The position numbers and the translations under genes are program-made. From Serratia quinivorans (GTDB lineage Bacteria; Pseudomonadota; Gammaproteobacteria; Enterobacterales; Enterobacteriaceae): DNA of 64,000 bases. The notes beneath the pieces were generated by a model that was given only the letters and a program-made list of their open reading frames with translations, was not told the origin of the DNA and searched no databases. The stretch's first letter is position 1. Every line of letters begins with the position of its first letter. The stretch is taken from positions 2,666,001 to 2,730,000 of the forward strand of contig UGYN01000002.1 in the NCBI GenBank assembly GCA_900457075.1, given 5' to 3'. Of the stretch, positions 13,158 to 24,049 are shown piece by piece.

Positions 13158-13543
13158 TCCTTTTTCCCTAATCGGCGGCTGAATCGAGGCCGCCGACGCA
13201 ATCTCTTCCCCATCCGTCTTCCTCATATCACTCTCTTTTCTAGTAAAAACCATTGTCTTACAACTAGTTAAATTAATTTCGCCTCTACCTTGGAACCGGT
13301 TTCCTTAACGGTGTCTGTTGTTATATTTATTAACCAATTGATAATAAAAGGTTAATAAAATATTTTATAATAAAATGGAAATGGTTTTTGATTTTTATTT
13401 TTAGTTGAGTATTCTTAGAGCCAGAGAGAAGAGATCTGACCAGTTAAGGATCGTTTTATACGCCCTGATCCACACTGATTTCTGATGAAGATGCGCCGGC
13501 TGAATGGCAACGGTGGTGCGCAACGATAGGAAGGAGCAAGACA
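13158..13543. other. metA-aceB intergenic region
   Basis: The 386 bases hold no credible gene. The first 100 bases are GC-rich. From about 13,260 the DNA becomes very AT-rich and leads into the aceB promoter and IclR box (13374-13415). A leader of about 130 bases then runs to the aceB ATG, with an AGGAAGGA ribosome site just before it. Confidence 0.7.
13374..13415 (+). promoter_or_regulatory. aceBAK promoter overlapped by IclR box
   Basis: The sequence AATGGAAATGGTTTTTGATT (13374-13393) is almost identical to the IclR operator region upstream of E. coli aceB. A sigma-70 promoter fits inside it: TTGATT (13388-13393), 16 bases, TATTCT (13410-13415). Overlap of box and -35 fits repression by IclR in the absence of glyoxylate or acetate growth. 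The assignment rests on similarity to the E. coli site. Confidence 0.75.
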
Positions 13544-15142
13544 ATGACGCAACAGATAGTAGGCACGGAATTAACGTTTACGCAGGGTTTTAGCGCTGCT
13601 GAACGACAGGTGTTGACGGATGACGCGGTCGAATTCCTGGCGGAACTGGTGAGTAAATTTACTCCACAGCGCAACAAACTGTTGGCTGCGCGTGCCTGCT
13701 GGCAGCAGAAGATCGATCAAGGTGATCTTCCAGACTTCATTTCGGAAACTAATTCCATTCGTAATGAAAAGTGGTCGATCCGTGGCATACCAGAGGATCT
13801 TCGCGACCGCCGGGTGGAAATCACCGGTCCGGTTGAACGCAAGATGGTCATCAACGCCCTGAACGCCAATGTGAAGGTGTTTATGGCGGACTTCGAAGAC
13901 TCACTGGCACCTAGCTGGGACAAAGTCATCGACGGCCAAATCAACCTGCATGACGCGGTGAACGGCACCATCTCTTACACCAATGAAGCCGGCAAGATTT
14001 ATCAGTTAAAGCCGAACCCGGCGGTATTGATTGCTCGCGTACGCGGCCTGCATTTGCCGGAAAAACACGTGCAGTGGCAGGGGGAAGCGATCCCCGGTGG
14101 CCTGTTCGATTTTGCGCTGTATTTCTTCCATAACTATCGTCAACTGCTGGCTAAAGGCAGTGGCCCTTATTTCTACCTGCCAAAAACCCAGTCCTGGCAG
14201 GAAGCGGCCTGGTGGAGCGAAGTCTTCAGCTTTGCCGAGGATCGTTTCTCCCTGCCACGCGGCACGATCAAAGCCACGGTGCTGATCGAAACGCTGCCGG
14301 CAGTATTCCAGATGGACGAGATCCTCTACCACCTGCGCGATCATATCGTCGGCTTGAACTGCGGCCGTTGGGATTACATCTTCAGCTATATCAAGACGCT
14401 GAAAAATCATGCTGACCGGGTATTGCCGGATCGTCAGTCGGTCACCATGGACAAGTCATTCCTTAGCGCCTATTCCCGGTTGCTGATCAAGACCTGCCAC
14501 AAGCGCGGTGCCTTTGCCATGGGCGGCATGGCGGCGTTTATCCCGAGCAAAGACGCCGAGAAAAATGCCTGGGTGCTGAACAAGGTGCGGGCGGATAAAG
14601 AGCTGGAGGCCAATAACGGCCACGACGGTACCTGGGTGGCCCATCCAGGGCTGGCGGATACCGTAATGGAGGTCTTCAGCCGGGTGCTCGGTGAGCGCCG
14701 TAACCAACTGGAAGTGCTGCGTGAAAACGACGCGCCAATCAGTGCTGCGCAGTTGCTTGAACCTTGTGACGGGGAGCGTACCGAAGCCGGCATGCGCGCC
14801 AATATCCGCGTGGCGGTGCAGTACATCGAAGCCTGGATCTCCGGCAATGGCTGCGTCCCGATTTATGGCCTGATGGAAGACGCGGCGACGGCGGAAATTT
14901 CCCGCACCTCTATCTGGCAGTGGATTCACCATGAAAAGAGCCTGAGTGATGGCCAACTGGTCACCAAGGCGCTGTTCCGTCAGATGCTGAAAGAAGAAAT
15001 GTTGGTAGTACGTGAAGAGTTGGGTGAGGCACGCTTTAACGCTGGCCGCTTCGACGAAGCGGCACGCCTGATGGAGCGTATCACTACGCAAGACGAATTA
15101 ATCGATTTCCTGACTTTACCTGGCTATGAGCTACTGGCCTGA
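13544..15142 (+). CDS. aceB: Malate synthase A
   Basis: The 532-residue enzyme condenses glyoxylate with acetyl-CoA to malate, the second step of the glyoxylate bypass. The family signature [20 protein letters not shown] is present near residues 265-284, as are [20 protein letters not shown] and the C-terminal [19 protein letters not shown] segment. It is collinear with E. coli AceB (533 residues). It is the first gene of aceBAK, behind an IclR-box promoter and with a strong AGGAAGGA ribosome site, and it ends 47 bases before aceA. Confidence 0.98.
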   Translation: MTQQIVGTELTFTQGFSAAERQVLTDDAVEFLAELVSKFTPQRNKLLAARACWQQKIDQGDLPDFISETNSIRNEKWSIRGIPEDLRDRRVEITGPVERKMVINALNANVKVFMADFEDSLAPSWDKVIDGQINLHDAVNGTISYTNEAGKIYQLKPNPAVLIARVRGLHLPEKHVQWQGEAIPGGLFDFALYFFHNYRQLLAKGSGPYFYLPKTQSWQEAAWWSEVFSFAEDRFSLPRGTIKATVLIETLPAVFQMDEILYHLRDHIVGLNCGRWDYIFSYIKTLKNHADRVLPDRQSVTMDKSFLSAYSRLLIKTCHKRGAFAMGGMAAFIPSKDAEKNAWVLNKVRADKELEANNGHDGTWVAHPGLADTVMEVFSRVLGERRNQLEVLRENDAPISAAQLLEPCDGERTEAGMRANIRVAVQYIEAWISGNGCVPIYGLMEDAATAEISRTSIWQWIHHEKSLSDGQLVTKALFRQMLKEEMLVVREELGEARFNAGRFDEAARLMERITTQDELIDFLTLPGYELLA

Positions 15143-15189
15143 ATCCGTTCCTGACCATTAACCCTACATTATTGAAAAGGATAAAAATT

Positions 15190-16497
15190 ATGTCTACCTC
15201 TCGTGCTCAACAGATTCAACAACTGGAACAGGAATGGAAATCGGCTCGCTGGGAAGGCATCACCCGCCCGTACAGCGCGGAAGACGTCATTAACCTGCGC
15301 GGTTCGGTTAACCCGGTTTGCACCCTGGCACAGAACGGTGCCGCCAAACTGTGGGAACTGCTGCACGGTAAATCACGCAAAGGCTACGTCAACAGTCTGG
15401 GGGCGCTCACTGGCGGCCAGGCACTGCAGCAGGCCAAGGCCGGCATCGAGGCGATTTACCTGTCCGGTTGGCAGGTGGCGGCGGATGCCAACACGGCGTC
15501 TGCGATGTACCCGGACCAGTCGCTGTACCCGGTTGACTCTGTGCCGGGTGTGGTTGAGCGCATCAACAACACCTTCCGCCGCGCCGACCAGATCCAGTGG
15601 GCCAACAAAATTGAGCCGGGCAGCAAAGGTTACACCGACTACTTCCTGCCGATCGTCGCCGATGCCGAAGCCGGCTTTGGTGGCGTGCTGAACGCTTTCG
15701 AACTGATGAAGGCGATGATTGAGGCCGGTGCTGCCGGGGTGCACTTCGAAGACCAACTGGCGGCGGTGAAAAAGTGCGGTCATATGGGCGGCAAAGTGCT
15801 GGTGCCAACCCAGGAAGCGATCCAGAAATTGGTTGCTGCGCGCCTGGCGGCCGATGTGCTCGGCGTGCCGACGTTAGTCATCGCACGTACCGATGCCGAT
15901 GCCGCCGATTTACTGACCTCTGACTGCGACCCGTACGACCGCGAGTTTGTGTCCGGTGAGCGCACTGCCGAAGGTTTCTTCCGCACCCATGCCGGTGTCG
16001 AGCAAGCGATCAGCCGTGGCCTGGCATATTGCCCTTACGCTGACCTGGTGTGGTGCGAAACCTCCACGCCGGATCTGCAGGCGGCCAAGCGCTTTGCTGA
16101 TGCGATCCATGCCAAATTCCCGGGCAAACTGCTGGCGTACAACTGCTCGCCGTCATTCAACTGGAAAAAGAACCTGGACGACCAGACTATTGCTCGCTTC
16201 CAGGAAGAGCTGTCAGCGATGGGTTACAAGTACCAGTTCATTACGCTGGCGGGCATCCACAGCATGTGGTTCAACATGTTTGACCTGGCGCATGCCTATG
16301 CACAGGGCGAGGGCATGAAACACTACGTCGAAAAAGTGCAGCAGCCAGAGTTCGACGCGGTGTCTCGCGGTTATACCTTTGCCTCACACCAACAGGAAGT
16401 GGGTACCGGTTACTTCGACAAGGTGACCACCATTATTCAGGGCGGAGCTTCCTCAGTGACGGCATTGACCGGTTCGACGGAAGAACAGCAGTTCTAA
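15190..16497 (+). CDS. aceA: Isocitrate lyase
   Basis: The 435-residue enzyme cleaves isocitrate to glyoxylate and succinate. The active-site signature KKCGHMGGK is near residue 195, with [12 protein letters not shown] and the conserved THAGIEQ-like segment further on. The ATG at 15190 is chosen over the in-frame TTG at 15172 because AAAGGA lies 9 bases upstream and the N-terminus ([18 protein letters not shown]) then matches E. coli AceA. It shares a transcript with aceB and aceK. Confidence 0.97.
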   Translation: MSTSRAQQIQQLEQEWKSARWEGITRPYSAEDVINLRGSVNPVCTLAQNGAAKLWELLHGKSRKGYVNSLGALTGGQALQQAKAGIEAIYLSGWQVAADANTASAMYPDQSLYPVDSVPGVVERINNTFRRADQIQWANKIEPGSKGYTDYFLPIVADAEAGFGGVLNAFELMKAMIEAGAAGVHFEDQLAAVKKCGHMGGKVLVPTQEAIQKLVAARLAADVLGVPTLVIARTDADAADLLTSDCDPYDREFVSGERTAEGFFRTHAGVEQAISRGLAYCPYADLVWCETSTPDLQAAKRFADAIHAKFPGKLLAYNCSPSFNWKKNLDDQTIARFQEELSAMGYKYQFITLAGIHSMWFNMFDLAHAYAQGEGMKHYVEKVQQPEFDAVSRGYTFASHQQEVGTGYFDKVTTIIQGGASSVTALTGSTEEQQF

Positions 16498-16525
16498 TGC
16501 AGTCACGCTGACGATAGTTAACTCT

Positions 16526-16545
16526 GGGCCTGCTTATGCAGGCTC
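16526..16545 (+). terminator. Hairpin in the aceA-aceK gap
   Basis: GCCTGC (16528-16533), loop TTAT and GCAGGC (16538-16543) form a stem, extendable by wobble pairs, and are followed by TCTCTTTTCT. It may partly terminate transcripts or protect the aceBA 3' end, which would fit the much lower level of AceK than of AceA known in E. coli. Confidence 0.5.
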
Positions 16546-16567
16546 TCTTTTCTGGCGGGAGGTAAGG

Positions 16568-18322
16568 ATGGCGGCAAAACTGGAGCTGTTGATCGCGCAG
16601 ACGATCCTGCAGGGCTTTGATGCACAGTACGGCCGCTTCCTGGAGGTGACCGCCGGTGCACAGCAGCGTTTTGAGCGGGCGGACTGGCCGGCAGTACAGC
16701 AGGCGATGAAAAAACGAATCCACCTGTATGATCATCACGTCGGCCTGGTGGTAGAGCAGCTGAAGTGCATCACCGGGCAACAGTATTTTGATGCAGACTT
16801 CCCCAGTCGGGTGAAGGCGGTGTATACCGATCTGCTGCCGGAGTACCCACGTTTTGAGATTGCCGAAAGCTTCTTCAATTCGGTCTACTGTCGGCTGTTC
16901 AGACATCGCGACCTGACGCCGGAAAAACTGTTTGTTTTCAGCTCTCAGCCGGAAGGGCGCTTTCGCGACATCCCGCGTCCATTATCACGCGATTTCACCG
17001 CCAACGGTGACGTTTCGGCAATGTTGTACAACCTGCTGACCGATTTGCCTCTGCGGCTGCCGTGGGAAAACTTATCGCGCGATATTGATTACATCACGCT
17101 GGCGTTGCAGCAGAGCTTCAGCGCGCAGCAATTGGCAGGTGCAACGTTCCAGATCGCCAATGAGCTGTTTTACCGCAACAAGGCGGCCTGGCTGGTGGGG
17201 AAATTGCGTGTGGCAGACCGGGTCTATCCTTTCCTGCTGCCGATCCATCACAGTGATTCCGGCGCCTTGTTTATTGATACCTGCCTGACCAGCAAGGCCG
17301 AGGCCAGCATCGTATTCGGCTTCGCCCGCTCCTACTTTATGGTTTACGCCCCTCTGCCGGCGGCAATGGTCGAGTGGCTGCGTGAAATACTGCCGGGCAA
17401 AACCACCGCCGAGCTGTATATGGCGATTGGTTGCCAGAAGCACGGAAAAACAGAATGTTACCGTGAGTACCTGACGTTCATGAGTGGCTCGCAGGAGCAG
17501 TTCATCATCGCGCCGGGGGTGAAGGGCATGGTGATGCTGGTGTTTACCCTGCCGTCTTTCGATCGGGTATTCAAGGTGATCAAGGATGAGTTTGCGCCAC
17601 AAAAAGAGGTGACGCAGGCGCAGGTGATGGCCTGCTACCAACTGGTGAAAGAACACGATCGCGTAGGACGCATGGCGGATACCCAGGAGTATGAAAACTT
17701 TGTCGTCGACAAGGCGCGACTCAGTCCGGAACTGCTGGCGGAACTGCAGCGCGAGGTACCGGATAAGCTGGAGGATCTGGGCGATCGCATCGCGATCAGG
17801 CATCTGTATATGGAACGACGCATGACACCGCTGAATCTGTATCTGGAGCAGGCCGATGAACAGCAGATGCGCGACGCGATAGAAGAATACGGTAACGCCA
17901 TCAAGCAACTGGCTGCCGCCAATATTTTCCCCGGCGATATGCTGTTCAAGAACTTTGGCGTGACCCGGCACGGGCGGGTGGTGTTCTACGACTACGATGA
18001 AATTTGCTACATGACCGAGGTCAACTTCCGCGATATTCCGCCACCGCGCTATCCGGAAGATGAGTTGGCCAGCGAACCCTGGTACAGCGTGTCACCCAAT
18101 GACGTCTTCCCGGAGGAATTCAGGCACTTTTTGTGTGGTGACCGGCGCATCCGGCAGGTGTTTGAAGAGATGCATCGCGACCTGTTCGAGGCCGATTACT
18201 GGCGCGGGTTGCAACAGCGCATCCGCGATGGGCATGTGGAAGACGTGTTTGCTTACCGCAAAAAACGGCGCTTCAGCCAGCGTAGTGGTGCGGCGCTGCC
18301 CGCGACATCGGCTACTGCATAA
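16568..18322 (+). CDS. aceK: Isocitrate dehydrogenase kinase/phosphatase
   Basis: The 584-residue bifunctional enzyme phosphorylates and reactivates isocitrate dehydrogenase and so sets the flux between the TCA cycle and the glyoxylate bypass. It is collinear with E. coli Ace[21 protein letters not shown], the ATP-binding [32 protein letters not shown] region, and the catalytic [29 protein letters not shown] region (each read in part). The C-terminus is slightly longer than in E. coli. The gene has its own GGAGGT-like ribosome site and lies 70 bases after aceA. Confidence 0.97.
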   Translation: MAAKLELLIAQTILQGFDAQYGRFLEVTAGAQQRFERADWPAVQQAMKKRIHLYDHHVGLVVEQLKCITGQQYFDADFPSRVKAVYTDLLPEYPRFEIAESFFNSVYCRLFRHRDLTPEKLFVFSSQPEGRFRDIPRPLSRDFTANGDVSAMLYNLLTDLPLRLPWENLSRDIDYITLALQQSFSAQQLAGATFQIANELFYRNKAAWLVGKLRVADRVYPFLLPIHHSDSGALFIDTCLTSKAEASIVFGFARSYFMVYAPLPAAMVEWLREILPGKTTAELYMAIGCQKHGKTECYREYLTFMSGSQEQFIIAPGVKGMVMLVFTLPSFDRVFKVIKDEFAPQKEVTQAQVMACYQLVKEHDRVGRMADTQEYENFVVDKARLSPELLAELQREVPDKLEDLGDRIAIRHLYMERRMTPLNLYLEQADEQQMRDAIEEYGNAIKQLAAANIFPGDMLFKNFGVTRHGRVVFYDYDEICYMTEVNFRDIPPPRYPEDELASEPWYSVSPNDVFPEEFRHFLCGDRRIRQVFEEMHRDLFEADYWRGLQQRIRDGHVEDVFAYRKKRRFSQRSGAALPATSATA

Positions 18323-18345
18323 GGGCGCGGTTCATTACCGCGCCC
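18323..18345. terminator. Hairpin between convergent aceK and eda
   Basis: GGGCGCGGT (18323-18331) and ACCGCGCCC (18337-18345) form a perfect 9-bp stem with a 5-base loop, immediately after the aceK stop codon and 8 bases before the eda stop. There is no clear T-run on either strand, so its strength as a terminator is uncertain, but the position suits a bidirectional one. Confidence 0.6.
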
Positions 18346-18352
18346 GACAAGA

Positions 18353-18994
18353 TTACGCTTTTGCACCCGCAACGGCGGCGCGCGCCAATTCGGTAATGCG
18401 GGCGTAGTCACCGCTTTCCAGTGCATCTGCCGGTACCAGCCAGGAGCCGCCGATGCACAGCACGCTTTTCAGCGCCAGATAGTCACGGTAGTTGTTCGGT
18501 GAGATGCCGCCGGTTGGGCAGAAGCGCACCTGCGGGAAGGGGCCGCTGATGGCCTGCAGCGCTTTCACGCCGCCGTTGGCTTCCGCCGGGAAGAATTTAA
18601 ACTCACGCAGGCCGTGATCCATGCCCAGCATCAGTTCCGACACGGTGCAGATACCGGGAATCAACGGGATCGAACCGGCAGTGGCCGCTTTAAGCAGATC
18701 GGCGGTCAGGCCTGGGCTGATGGCGAACTGTGCGCCGGCGTCGGTGACTTCCTGCAGTTGCTGGGGATTAATAACCGTGCCGGCACCGATAATCGCGTCT
18801 GGCACTTCTTTGGCAATCGCACGGATCGCGTCCATCGCGCAGGCGGTGCGCAGTGTCACTTCCAATACCCGCACACCCCCGGCGACCAGGGCTTTCGCCA
18901 ACGGCACCGCATGTTCCAGTTTATTGATGACGATCACCGGGACTACCGGTCCTGCCATCAGGATCTGCTCTGCGCTTGTCTTCCAATTTTTCAT
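18353..18994 (-). CDS. eda: KDPG / 4-hydroxy-2-oxoglutarate aldolase
   Basis: The 213-residue class I aldolase cleaves 2-keto-3-deoxy-6-phosphogluconate to pyruvate and glyceraldehyde-3-phosphate. The Schiff-base Lys is in [12 protein letters not shown]; the catalytic Glu is in VLEVTLRT. The start is set at [12 protein letters not shown] (18994) because this matches E. coli Eda exactly; a 16-residue upstream extension in frame is not conserved. It follows edd by 56 bases on the same strand, the classical Entner-Doudoroff order, at the end of the gntK-gntU-edd-eda block. Confidence 0.96.
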   Translation of the reverse strand: MKNWKTSAEQILMAGPVVPVIVINKLEHAVPLAKALVAGGVRVLEVTLRTACAMDAIRAIAKEVPDAIIGAGTVINPQQLQEVTDAGAQFAISPGLTADLLKAATAGSIPLIPGICTVSELMLGMDHGLREFKFFPAEANGGVKALQAISGPFPQVRFCPTGGISPNNYRDYLALKSVLCIGGSWLVPADALESGDYARITELARAAVAGAKA

Positions 18995-19050
18995 TAACGG
19001 TTTTCTCCAGTTATGGCCGCCGCCGTCGGGCTGTACGGCCATGCTATCGG

Positions 19051-20865
19051 TTAAAATTTAATGCAGCAGGCGCCCTGTTCGGCACCGGAAAGCTGGCTGC
19101 GCAAGGCGCCGAACAGTTCACGGCCACAGCCGATGTGTTCTGCGCTCAGGTCGGGTTGATAAGGTGCGCGCTGGGCCAGCAGGTCGGCATCGACCAACAG
19201 TGCCAACTCGCCAGTGCGGCCATTTACGCGGATCAGGTCGCCGTTTTGCACCTTGGCCAGCATGCCACCGGTGTAGGCTTCCGGGGTCACGTGAATGGCG
19301 GATGGAACCTTGCCGGAAGCGCCGGACAGGCGGCCATCGGTCACCAGTGCCACTTTAAAGCCACGGTCCATCAATACGCCCAACGGTGGCATCAGTTTGT
19401 GCAGTTCTGGCATGCCATTGGCCTGAGGCCCCTGGAAGCGCACCACCACCACACAATCGCGATCCAGTTTGCCGGCTTCAAACGCCGGTACGATGTCATG
19501 CTGGCTTTCAAAGACCACCGCCGGTGCTTCGATAATCTGGTTTTCAGCGGGGACTGCCGAGGTTTTCATCACCGCTCGGCCGAGGTTACCGGCCAGCACC
19601 TTGGTACCGCCGTGGTGCTCGAAAGGTTCGGCCACGCTGGCGATAACCTGGGCGTCGAGCGAACTCTCCACACCCTCGCGCCAGGCCAGTTGGCCATTAT
19701 CCAGCCAGGGTTCCTGGGTGTAGCGCGTCAGGCCAAAACCGGCCACGGTATGCACGTCTTCGTGCAGCAGGCCGTGTTTCAACAGTTCGCGTACCACCAG
19801 GGCGACGCCGCCCGAGGCCTGGAATTGGTTGATGTCCGCCGGGCCGTTCGGGTAGATACGACATAACAATGGCACCGCGTCCGACAGTTCGGAGAAATCA
19901 TCCCAGTTGATAATGATGCCGGCGGCGCGAGCCATTGCCACCATGTGCATGGTCAGATTGGTGGAGCCACCGGTAGCCAACAGCGCAACGATACCGTTCA
20001 CCACCACCTTCTCATCCACCAGTCGGCCGATCGGCAGATAGTTGCCGGCGGTTTCGGTCAGGCGAGTGACCTGGCGTGCGGCGGCATCGGTCAGCGCATC
20101 GCGCAGCGGTGTGTCCGGGTGGACGAAGGAAGCGCCCGGCAGGTGCAGCCCCATCACTTCCATCACCATTTGGTTGGTGTTGGCGGTGCCGTAGAAAGTG
20201 CAGGTACCGATGCCATGGTAGGAGGCGGCCTCGGCCTCCAGCAGTGCCAGACGGTCGGCCTTGCCTTCGGCATACAGTTGGCGCACCCGGACTTTCTCTT
20301 TGTTCGGCAAGCCGCTGCTCATAGGGCCGGCGGGGACAAACAGCGACGGCAAATGGCCGAAGGACAGGGCGGACATCACCAGTCCCGGTACGATTTTGTC
20401 ACAGATGCCGAGGAACAACGCGCCGTCGAACATATTGTGCGACAGGCCGATGGCGGAGGACATGGCGATCACGTCACGACTCATCAGTGACAGTTCCATG
20501 CCGTCCTGTCCTTGAGTCACACCGTCGCACATCGCTGGGACGCCACCGGCCACCTGACCGACGGCCCCTACTGCGTGCAGTGCCTGTTTAAGCTTTTGCG
20601 GGTAGTTTTCGTAGGGCTGGTGGGCGGACAACATGTCGTTATAAGCGGTAATGATGGCGATATCGCTGCGCACCATATTTTTCAGCGCAGTTTTGTCATC
20701 CGGCTGGCAGGCGGCGAATCCATGGGCCAGATTACCGCAGGCCAATTGGGCCCGATGTACGGTTTGTGAACGTGCTGCTTCAATGCGTGCCAGATAGGCG
20801 GTACGGCTCGATTTGGAACGGTCGATGATGCGTTGTGTGACACGGGATAGGGTTGGATTAATCAT
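19051..20865 (-). CDS. edd: 6-Phosphogluconate dehydratase
   Basis: The 604-residue [4Fe-4S] enzyme of the IlvD/Edd family converts 6-phosphogluconate to KDPG. Family signatures are [15 protein letters not shown], the [19 protein letters not shown] segment and [21 protein letters not shown] near the C-terminus. Cysteines in MCDGV, GICDK and NPL-type positions fit the cluster ligands. It is collinear with E. coli Edd (603 residues). A 109-base gap with two inverted repeats (20893-20910; arms 20909-20916 and 20945-20952) separates it from gntU upstream, so it may be read through from gntK-gntU or have its own promoter. Confidence 0.96.
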   Translation of the reverse strand: MINPTLSRVTQRIIDRSKSSRTAYLARIEAARSQTVHRAQLACGNLAHGFAACQPDDKTALKNMVRSDIAIITAYNDMLSAHQPYENYPQKLKQALHAVGAVGQVAGGVPAMCDGVTQGQDGMELSLMSRDVIAMSSAIGLSHNMFDGALFLGICDKIVPGLVMSALSFGHLPSLFVPAGPMSSGLPNKEKVRVRQLYAEGKADRLALLEAEAASYHGIGTCTFYGTANTNQMVMEVMGLHLPGASFVHPDTPLRDALTDAAARQVTRLTETAGNYLPIGRLVDEKVVVNGIVALLATGGSTNLTMHMVAMARAAGIIINWDDFSELSDAVPLLCRIYPNGPADINQFQASGGVALVVRELLKHGLLHEDVHTVAGFGLTRYTQEPWLDNGQLAWREGVESSLDAQVIASVAEPFEHHGGTKVLAGNLGRAVMKTSAVPAENQIIEAPAVVFESQHDIVPAFEAGKLDRDCVVVVRFQGPQANGMPELHKLMPPLGVLMDRGFKVALVTDGRLSGASGKVPSAIHVTPEAYTGGMLAKVQNGDLIRVNGRTGELALLVDADLLAQRAPYQPDLSAEHIGCGRELFGALRSQLSGAEQGACCIKF

Positions 20866-20974
20866 ACCTTCCTCACATGCTATTGTTATAGACGCCGCCT
20901 GTGGCGGTGCCCCCGGTGGTGAATTGCAGCCCTGATGTGCAAGGCCGGGGGCGCTGTTATGTCGTTATGGTGGT

Positions 20975-22312
20975 TTAAAACAGGGTGAAAGCAATCATGC
21001 CGATAATCCCGCCCACGCTACCCAGAATGGTTTCCATCACCGTCCAGGTTTTCAGCGTTTGCAGCTCATTGGCACCGGTAAATTTGCCGAACAGCCAGAA
21101 ACCGGCGTCGTTGACGTGACTGAGTACGATAGATCCACCGGCAATACAGATAGCCAGCGCGGCCAGTTGTCCGCCGCCAAGCCCCAGTTGGCTGGTCACC
21201 GGTAATACCAGGCCGACGGTGGTCAGACAGGCCACGGTGGCAGATCCCTGAATCACTCGTACCATGGCGGACAGCACAAAGGCCGCGACGGCGATCGGCA
21301 GACCGGTACCGATCATGGCGTCCCCCAGGGCTGGGCCGACGCCGGAATCCACCAAAATCTGTTTGAAGACGCCACCGGCCCCGGTCATCAGCAAAATGAT
21401 CCCGGCGGGCTGGACTGCCGCAGAGCAAATGGCCAGCGTTTGTTCGTTGGTCATGCCGCGTGGTTTCGCCAGTCCATAAATCACGATCAAACAGGCGACT
21501 AAAATGGCGATAAACGGGTGGCCGATAAACTCCAGCCATTGTTGTAACTGCGAGCCAGGCGTGACCAGGCGGGCGCCAATGGTTTTCATGCCGACCAGCA
21601 CCAGTGGGCAGAGTACCAGCGCCAGACTAAGGCCAAATGACGGCAGTTTGGCGGTGTTCAGCGTCGGTTCGTTTTCATCCGCCGGCATTGACCAGTTAAC
21701 GTAGCGGCTGATAAAGCTGCCGTACAACGGGCCGGCAATCAGCATGCCGAGGACCGCGGCGACCAGACCGATGGCAATCATCCAGCCGAAGTCGGCCTTC
21801 ATTTGTGAAGCCAGCAGCATCGGTACCGGCCCCGGCAGCAAGAACGACGCGGCGGCGGCGACACCGGCAAACAGCGGAATGGCCAGCTTAACGATGTTGC
21901 CGTCGGTGCGGCGCGCCACGGCAAACACGATGCCGATCAGCAGCACCACGGCCACGTCAAAGAACAGCGGCAAGGCACAGATCAAACCGGCAATGCCGAG
22001 TGCGTAATGGGCCTTGCTTTGGCCGAAACGTTTCAGCAAATGTGCCGCAATTTGGTCCAGCGCGCCGACTTCATGCAGTATTTTGCCAAACATCGCCCCC
22101 AGCGCCACCACGATGGCCAGGAAGCCCAAGGTGTCGCCCATGCCTTTTTGCATGGTATCGGCAATGCGATCCAGCGGCATGCCGGAGAAGATCCCGGCAG
22201 CGATAGACACCAGCATTAATGCGACAAAGGCGTGCATACGCGCCTTCATCACCAGAAACAGCAGTAAGAGAACCGAGCCGACTGCGGTACCGACCAGCGT
22301 TACAGTATTCAC
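20975..22312 (-). CDS. gntU: Gluconate permease, GntU type
   Basis: The 445-residue, very hydrophobic protein (12 or more membrane segments) belongs to the GntP family. It is highly similar to E. coli GntU along its length: VGSVLLLLFLVMKARMHAF at the start, VIQGSATVACLTTVGLVLPV, and SHVNDAGFWLFGKFTGA near the end. The likely start is the GTG at 22312, which overlaps the gntK stop as GTGA and aligns with the E. coli N-terminus; a GTG two codons earlier is the alternative. The overlap indicates translational coupling of kinase and permease. It imports gluconate for GntK. Confidence 0.93.
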   Translation of the reverse strand: MNTVTLVGTAVGSVLLLLFLVMKARMHAFVALMLVSIAAGIFSGMPLDRIADTMQKGMGDTLGFLAIVVALGAMFGKILHEVGALDQIAAHLLKRFGQSKAHYALGIAGLICALPLFFDVAVVLLIGIVFAVARRTDGNIVKLAIPLFAGVAAAASFLLPGPVPMLLASQMKADFGWMIAIGLVAAVLGMLIAGPLYGSFISRYVNWSMPADENEPTLNTAKLPSFGLSLALVLCPLVLVGMKTIGARLVTPGSQLQQWLEFIGHPFIAILVACLIVIYGLAKPRGMTNEQTLAICSAAVQPAGIILLMTGAGGVFKQILVDSGVGPALGDAMIGTGLPIAVAAFVLSAMVRVIQGSATVACLTTVGLVLPVTSQLGLGGGQLAALAICIAGGSIVLSHVNDAGFWLFGKFTGANELQTLKTWTVMETILGSVGGIIGMIAFTLF

Positions 22313-22848
22313 GCGCACACATCCTGTGGCAGGAAACTTTGGATATGTTTCACCGTATCGGCGATCACCGCTTCCAGCGGCTGGTTGATGTCCACCGACA
22401 TCACGTCGCTCTCATCTGCGCCCGGTTGTTCCAGCGCGGCAAACTGTGTGACCAGCATCTGCGGTTTGAAGAAGTGGCCGTTGCGGGCCGCCAGACGGGC
22501 TTCAATCACCGGGAAGTCACCGTGCAGGTAGATGAACGACAGGTTGCCATTACCGGCACGCAGGCGATCGCGGTAGTGTTTCTTCAGCGCTGAACAGACA
22601 ATAACCGAAACATTATTGGTTCGCTGCATGGCGAAGGCGGCGTCGTTGAGTGCGGCCAGCCAAGGGGCACGATCGTCATCATTCAGCGGTTCGCCGGCGG
22701 CCATTTTCAGGATATTACTACGCGGGTGCAGAAAATCACCGTCGAGGAACCCGGCAGAAAGTTGGCGGGCCGCTGCGGCGGCCACAGCGGACTTGCCACT
22801 GCCAGAAACGCCCATAATGACGTAAATGCGGTTTTGATTATTGGTCAT
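22309..22848 (-). CDS. gntK: Gluconokinase
   Basis: The 179-residue kinase phosphorylates gluconate to 6-phosphogluconate. The Walker A motif is GVSGSGKS near residue 13; further family segments are FLDGDFLHPRSNILKMAAGEPLNDDDRAPWL (read in parts) and VCSALKKHYRDRLR. Length matches E. coli GntK (175). It is the first gene of gntK-gntU-edd-eda. Two tandem GntR operators lie 43 to 70 bases upstream of its ATG. No gntR gene is next to it, unlike the E. coli gntRKU order. Confidence 0.95.
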   Translation of the reverse strand: MTNNQNRIYVIMGVSGSGKSAVAAAAARQLSAGFLDGDFLHPRSNILKMAAGEPLNDDDRAPWLAALNDAAFAMQRTNNVSVIVCSALKKHYRDRLRAGNGNLSFIYLHGDFPVIEARLAARNGHFFKPQMLVTQFAALEQPGADESDVMSVDINQPLEAVIADTVKHIQSFLPQDVCA

Positions 22849-22890
22849 GGCTTAGCTCCAAAACGATGAGAGACGTTACCTTATTCTATT

Positions 22891-22918
22891 TGTTACCGGT
22901 AACATGTTATCGGTAACA
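22891..22918 (-). promoter_or_regulatory. Two tandem GntR operators upstream of gntK
   Basis: TGTTACCGGTAACA (22891-22904, perfect palindrome) is followed without a gap by TGTTATCGGTAACA (22905-22918, one mismatch). Both match the known GntR (gluconate repressor) operator pattern of E. coli gntKU, gntT and edd. They lie just upstream of gntK and should place the gluconate/Entner-Doudoroff block under gluconate induction. The 172 bases from 22919 to the region beyond show nothing else recognisable. Confidence 0.85.
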
Positions 22919-23125
22919 TTGTCGAAGGAAGTTTCGTCGGTTGCAATGGGCTTTAGCTGCCAGGATCGTTATCTGTGATCGGCTTCAAGTTTTTATTGGG
23001 GGAGGGAAACAGGATCGGTACAGCGTTTTACATGCTGACAACAGCAGGGGCGCAACAAGCGTGGTGGACGGAAAGGCGAGGGTTTGCACAACAGCGGCAC
23101 CATTGTGCAAACCTATTATGTGGTT

Positions 23126-23989
23126 TTAATTATTGGTCGTTGCCTTCTTTTGTTCCAGCAGACGATCAACCTCCTGCTTGGCCTCACGGAATTGTTTTTG
23201 GTATTCCGGGCTGGCCTGCAGGCGGGCAAAAGCGCCGGCGGCAAGGAAGCGGCCTGCGTCAACATCACTTTCCCAATGCACGCCGCAAATCAGACGGCTA
23301 CGGCCAAATTCATAGCCCTTTTTCATTAACGGGGTGGATAACTGCGGTTCCATTGCCGTTAAGGTCATTGCCCACATCATCCCGGTGACGGCATGGCCGG
23401 AAGGGTAAGAACCGCCATCGTTACTTAATGCACTATGTTCTTTTGGGGTACAGCTATCAATGCGCAATGCCGAATAGGGACGAATGCGGCTAAAGGCTTT
23501 CTTGGTGTCATTGGAGGCATAACCTGCATCGGTAAAGACACGGGCGAGCAGCAGGTGCAATCGAGGCGTATTTTTACGTGAAATAGTGATACCTAACGCC
23601 GGTGAGAATGCGCTGCCAATATAGTTAAAGGAGAGTTTGGCATCCTTGATCGCCAACTGGCCGCGTGGCGTATCGCGCAGCTTGCGTAATTCATGGAATG
23701 TCTCAATGTCGCTTTGTGCGGCGGCGGAGTTTTCCTTAGGTGGCGGCGGCAGGATTTTAGCGCCGTCCGGGTAATCCGCCGGCGTCAGGTAGCCGTTGAT
23801 CCAACCCTTGATATAAGGCGAAAAGCCCACGTCAGGATAGCCGATATCACTGTAATCGGTACGCCAGGTCTCAGTGGGATCATTATTTGGCGCAGTATCA
23901 TCTTTTGCCTGGGCGGGTGATAAACATGCCACCGAGCCGAATAGTAATACCAATGCGGTAAATCTATTTAAATTCTTCCTTGTTTTCAT
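23126..23989 (-). CDS. Class A non-specific acid phosphatase (PAP2 superfamily), periplasmic
   Basis: The 287-residue protein has a signal peptide (about residues 1-28, ending SPAQA) and the vanadium-haloperoxidase/PAP2 phosphatase signature in order: K-x6-RP as KKAFSRIRP, PSGH in GGSYPSGHAVTG, and SR-x5-H-x3-D as SRLICGVHWESD. This is the PhoN/PhoC type that removes phosphate from many organic monoesters in the periplasm. It is slightly longer than the usual 250 residues, because of a longer N-terminus and a basic C-terminal tail. It lies 60 bases downstream of yhfT on the same strand, so it may be read from the same transcript. PhoN and PhoC are both possible names. Confidence 0.88.
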   Translation of the reverse strand: MKTRKNLNRFTALVLLFGSVACLSPAQAKDDTAPNNDPTETWRTDYSDIGYPDVGFSPYIKGWINGYLTPADYPDGAKILPPPPKENSAAAQSDIETFHELRKLRDTPRGQLAIKDAKLSFNYIGSAFSPALGITISRKNTPRLHLLLARVFTDAGYASNDTKKAFSRIRPYSALRIDSCTPKEHSALSNDGGSYPSGHAVTGMMWAMTLTAMEPQLSTPLMKKGYEFGRSRLICGVHWESDVDAGRFLAAGAFARLQASPEYQKQFREAKQEVDRLLEQKKATTNN

Positions 23990-24049
23990 TATATTTCCCT
24001 CTTGTTGGTGTTATGTTTTCCGGTAATTTCTATGACTCAAGTCCTGAGA

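Noticed and set aside
18976..19866. A 296-residue open frame on the plus strand opposite edd and eda
   Set aside because: It is antisense to two conserved genes and shows no domain.
20866..20974. Possible separate GntR operator before edd
   Set aside because: Only a short ATTGTTATA-like fragment is present; it lacks the TGTTACCGGTAACA palindrome found before gntK.
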